Assembly: GCF_011392115.1 (NCBI RefSeq)
Contig: NZ_JAAJBT010000001.1
Span: 434,001-498,000 of the forward strand
Reading direction: 5' to 3'
DNA from: Flavobacterium difficile
GTDB lineage: Bacteria; Bacteroidota; Bacteroidia; Flavobacteriales; Flavobacteriaceae
Length of the DNA: 64,000 nt
The position numbers were made by a program, and so were the translations under genes. A model generated the notes under the pieces. The model had not been told where the DNA came from and did no database searches. It saw nothing but the letters and a program-made list of their open reading frames with translations. How positions within the stretch are numbered: position 1 is the first letter of the stretch; every line of letters starts with the position of its first letter. Shown here in pieces: positions 62,730 through 64,000 of the stretch.

Positions 62730-63419
62730 TTATAATGCTTTTTTCAAATCTTCTTCGCTAACGAATTCGTTTTTAAAGAAGGTTTGTTTTCCGTTTTTAA
62801 TTACAATTACAACTGGTAAGCCTTGGTAACCTAAAGCGTTAAATAAAGATTTATTTTTATCGGCATCAATTCGGTGAATAATTACTTTATCTGCTAATTC
62901 TTTACTCATTTTATCTAAATAAGGCGCCATTTTTTTGCATGGCCCACACCATTCGGCATAAAAATCAATCACAACTGTTTTGTCTGAAACCATCAGTTTG
63001 TTGTAGTCTTCTTGAGTCATACCTGTCCAAACTGCATTTGTTTTCGGATTTGCTTTTTCCCATGCCATGTAACCGCCATCTAATTCTATAACATTTTTGA
63101 AACCTAATTCTACTAAATGATTTGCAGCTTTTTTACTTCTTCCACCACTTAAACAATATACGAAAACGGGTTTTGATTTGTCTAAATTAGCAACATCGGC
63201 ATCAAAAGTATCTCCGTTCCAATCTGCATTTTTAGCATCAGCAATTTTCCCGTTGGCATATTCGCCTGGTGTTCTTACATCTAAAATTTGTGCGTCATCT
63301 GTTTTAGTAATTGTAGCTTTAAATGCTGTTGCATCAACACTTTTGAAACTTTGGCTATTGGTGCAACTGATTGATAAGCTGATAATTGCTGTTGCGATAA
63401 GGGTTCTTACGTTTTTCAT
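62730..63419 (-). CDS. rhodanese-thioredoxin fusion, exported lipoprotein
   Basis: A 229-residue protein. Lipoprotein-like signal MKNVRTLIATAIISLSISC. Residues about 25-125 are a rhodanese domain (AQILDVRTPGEYANGKIADAKN and the active loop VYCLSGGRSKKAANHL with the catalytic Cys). Residues about 135-229 are a thioredoxin domain with a complete WCGPC site (VVIDFYAEWCGPCKKMAPYL) and the cis-Pro GLPVVIV. It likely handles thiol or sulfane-sulfur chemistry in the periplasm. It starts 5 nt after recF and may be co-transcribed with recF and murB. Confidence 0.9.
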   Translation of the reverse strand: MKNVRTLIATAIISLSISCTNSQSFKSVDATAFKATITKTDDAQILDVRTPGEYANGKIADAKNADWNGDTFDADVANLDKSKPVFVYCLSGGRSKKAANHLVELGFKNVIELDGGYMAWEKANPKTNAVWTGMTQEDYNKLMVSDKTVVIDFYAEWCGPCKKMAPYLDKMSKELADKVIIHRIDADKNKSLFNALGYQGLPVVIVIKNGKQTFFKNEFVSEEDLKKAL

Positions 63420-63424
63420 GTTTT

Positions 63425-64000
63425 TTAGATATTAAATATTCTATAACTTTTATGTGTTTGTTTTATAATGTTTTCCGTTCGTTCAGGATGGGTGTCGGAA
63501 ATGAATATTTGTCCAAAAACATCATCATTTACCATATTTACAATTTGTTGTACTCTAAAAGCATCTAATTTATCAAAAATATCATCAAAAAGCAAAATAG
63601 GTAAAGTTTTTGTATGCTTTTTTATAAAATCGAATTGGGCTAATTTTAACGCGATTAAAAAGGATTTTTGTTGGCCTTGCGACCCGAATTTCTTCACTGG
63701 AAAACCAGAAATATGAAATAAAATATCATCTTTATGAATGCCAACAGTGGTATATTGAGTAATTCTGTCTTTTTGAAGATTTTGGTGTAACAAATTGTCT
63801 AAAGTATCAAAATGCAATTGGCTATCATATTCAATAGATACTTTTTCTGCATTTTCAGAAATGACTTCATAGAGTTCTTGAAAAACAGGTACGAATTTTT
63901 CTAAAAACACTTTTCTTTTCGAAAAAATGATTTGTCCAAATTCAGATAATTGTTCATTGTAGATGCTTAAATTGTCCGCGTCAAAAACCTGATTTAGTGC
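63425..64000 (-). CDS. recF: DNA replication and repair protein RecF (N-terminal part beyond window edge)
   Basis: The frame is open to the right edge, so only the C-terminal 191 residues are seen. The segment includes [55 protein letters not shown] (ABC signature-like Ser-Gln-Gly-Gln-Gln) and [20 protein letters not shown] (Walker B and D-loop), and ends with [17 protein letters not shown]. RecF loads RecA at gaps with RecO and RecR. An internal GTG at 63910 is not the start. Confidence 0.93.
   Translation of the reverse strand, partial: ALNQVFDADNLSIYNEQLSEFGQIIFSKRKVFLEKFVPVFQELYEVISENAEKVSIEYDSQLHFDTLDNLLHQNLQKDRITQYTTVGIHKDDILFHISGFPVKKFGSQGQQKSFLIALKLAQFDFIKKHTKTLPILLFDDIFDKLDAFRVQQIVNMVNDDVFGQIFISDTHPERTENIIKQTHKSYRIFNI

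Overview
The window is ordinary-looking chromosome of a low-GC Bacteroidota bacterium, most likely a Flavobacterium or close relative (Flavobacteriaceae). Supporting evidence: AT-rich DNA; promoters of the Bacteroidota type (TTTG or TTG near -33, TAnnTTTG near -7); nearly no Shine-Dalgarno sequences apart from a strong one before rpsU; a type IX secretion C-terminal sorting domain; a SusC/SusD pair; head-GIN, DUF5686 and Porin_10-type proteins; and housekeeping proteins with flavobacterial features. No prophage, transposase, CRISPR array, restriction system or recognisable defence system was seen.

Layout. 1-6.5 kb: the end of an outer-membrane barrel gene cut by the left edge, an M28 peptidase with an altered active-site motif, a collagen-like surface protein paired with a mini T9SS cargo protein, and two small envelope proteins. 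6.5-11.2 kb: a cysteine-synthase-family enzyme, an array of direct and inverted repeats, an oligopeptidase-B-like S9 peptidase and a glutaminyl cyclase. 11.2-20.5 kb: SRP RNA, a canonical M28 peptidase, aroQ, head-GIN and DUF5686 proteins, lysS, a lipoprotein, lipB and rnhB. 20.7-28.9 kb: a SusC/SusD pair, a porin, a dispersed repeat and a cystathionine-beta-synthase-type enzyme. 29-34.3 kb: DUF2851, PspC, a ComEA-like protein, an acyl-CoA dehydrogenase, rpsU, a Xer recombinase and hpf.

34.3-47.7 kb is the translation/transcription core: tRNA-Thr, tRNA-Tyr, tRNA-Thr, tuf, tRNA-Trp, secE, nusG, rplK, rplA, rplJ, rplL, rpoB and rpoC, with structured spacers before tRNA-Thr, rpoB and rpoC. 47.7-64 kb: two GNAT acetyltransferases, a DUF3467 protein, a second copy of the dispersed repeat, an RluF-like pseudouridine synthase, a coiled-coil protein whose zinc ribbon has lost its cysteines, a NIF3 protein, lpxK, a TPR hybrid histidine kinase, gap, lipA, a TonB-like protein, an MFS transporter, an ECF sigma factor with a glycosyltransferase, murB, a rhodanese-thioredoxin lipoprotein and the 3' part of recF cut by the right edge.

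I did not find a clearly new multi-gene system. The points most worth following up are short repeat families sitting just after stop codons, the collagen/T9SS pair, the rpsU Shine-Dalgarno sequence, the His-for-Glu change in one M28 peptidase, the cysteine-free zinc ribbon, and the leader hairpins of the tRNA-tuf and rpoB units. Function calls rest on reading motifs and family memory; no database search was run.
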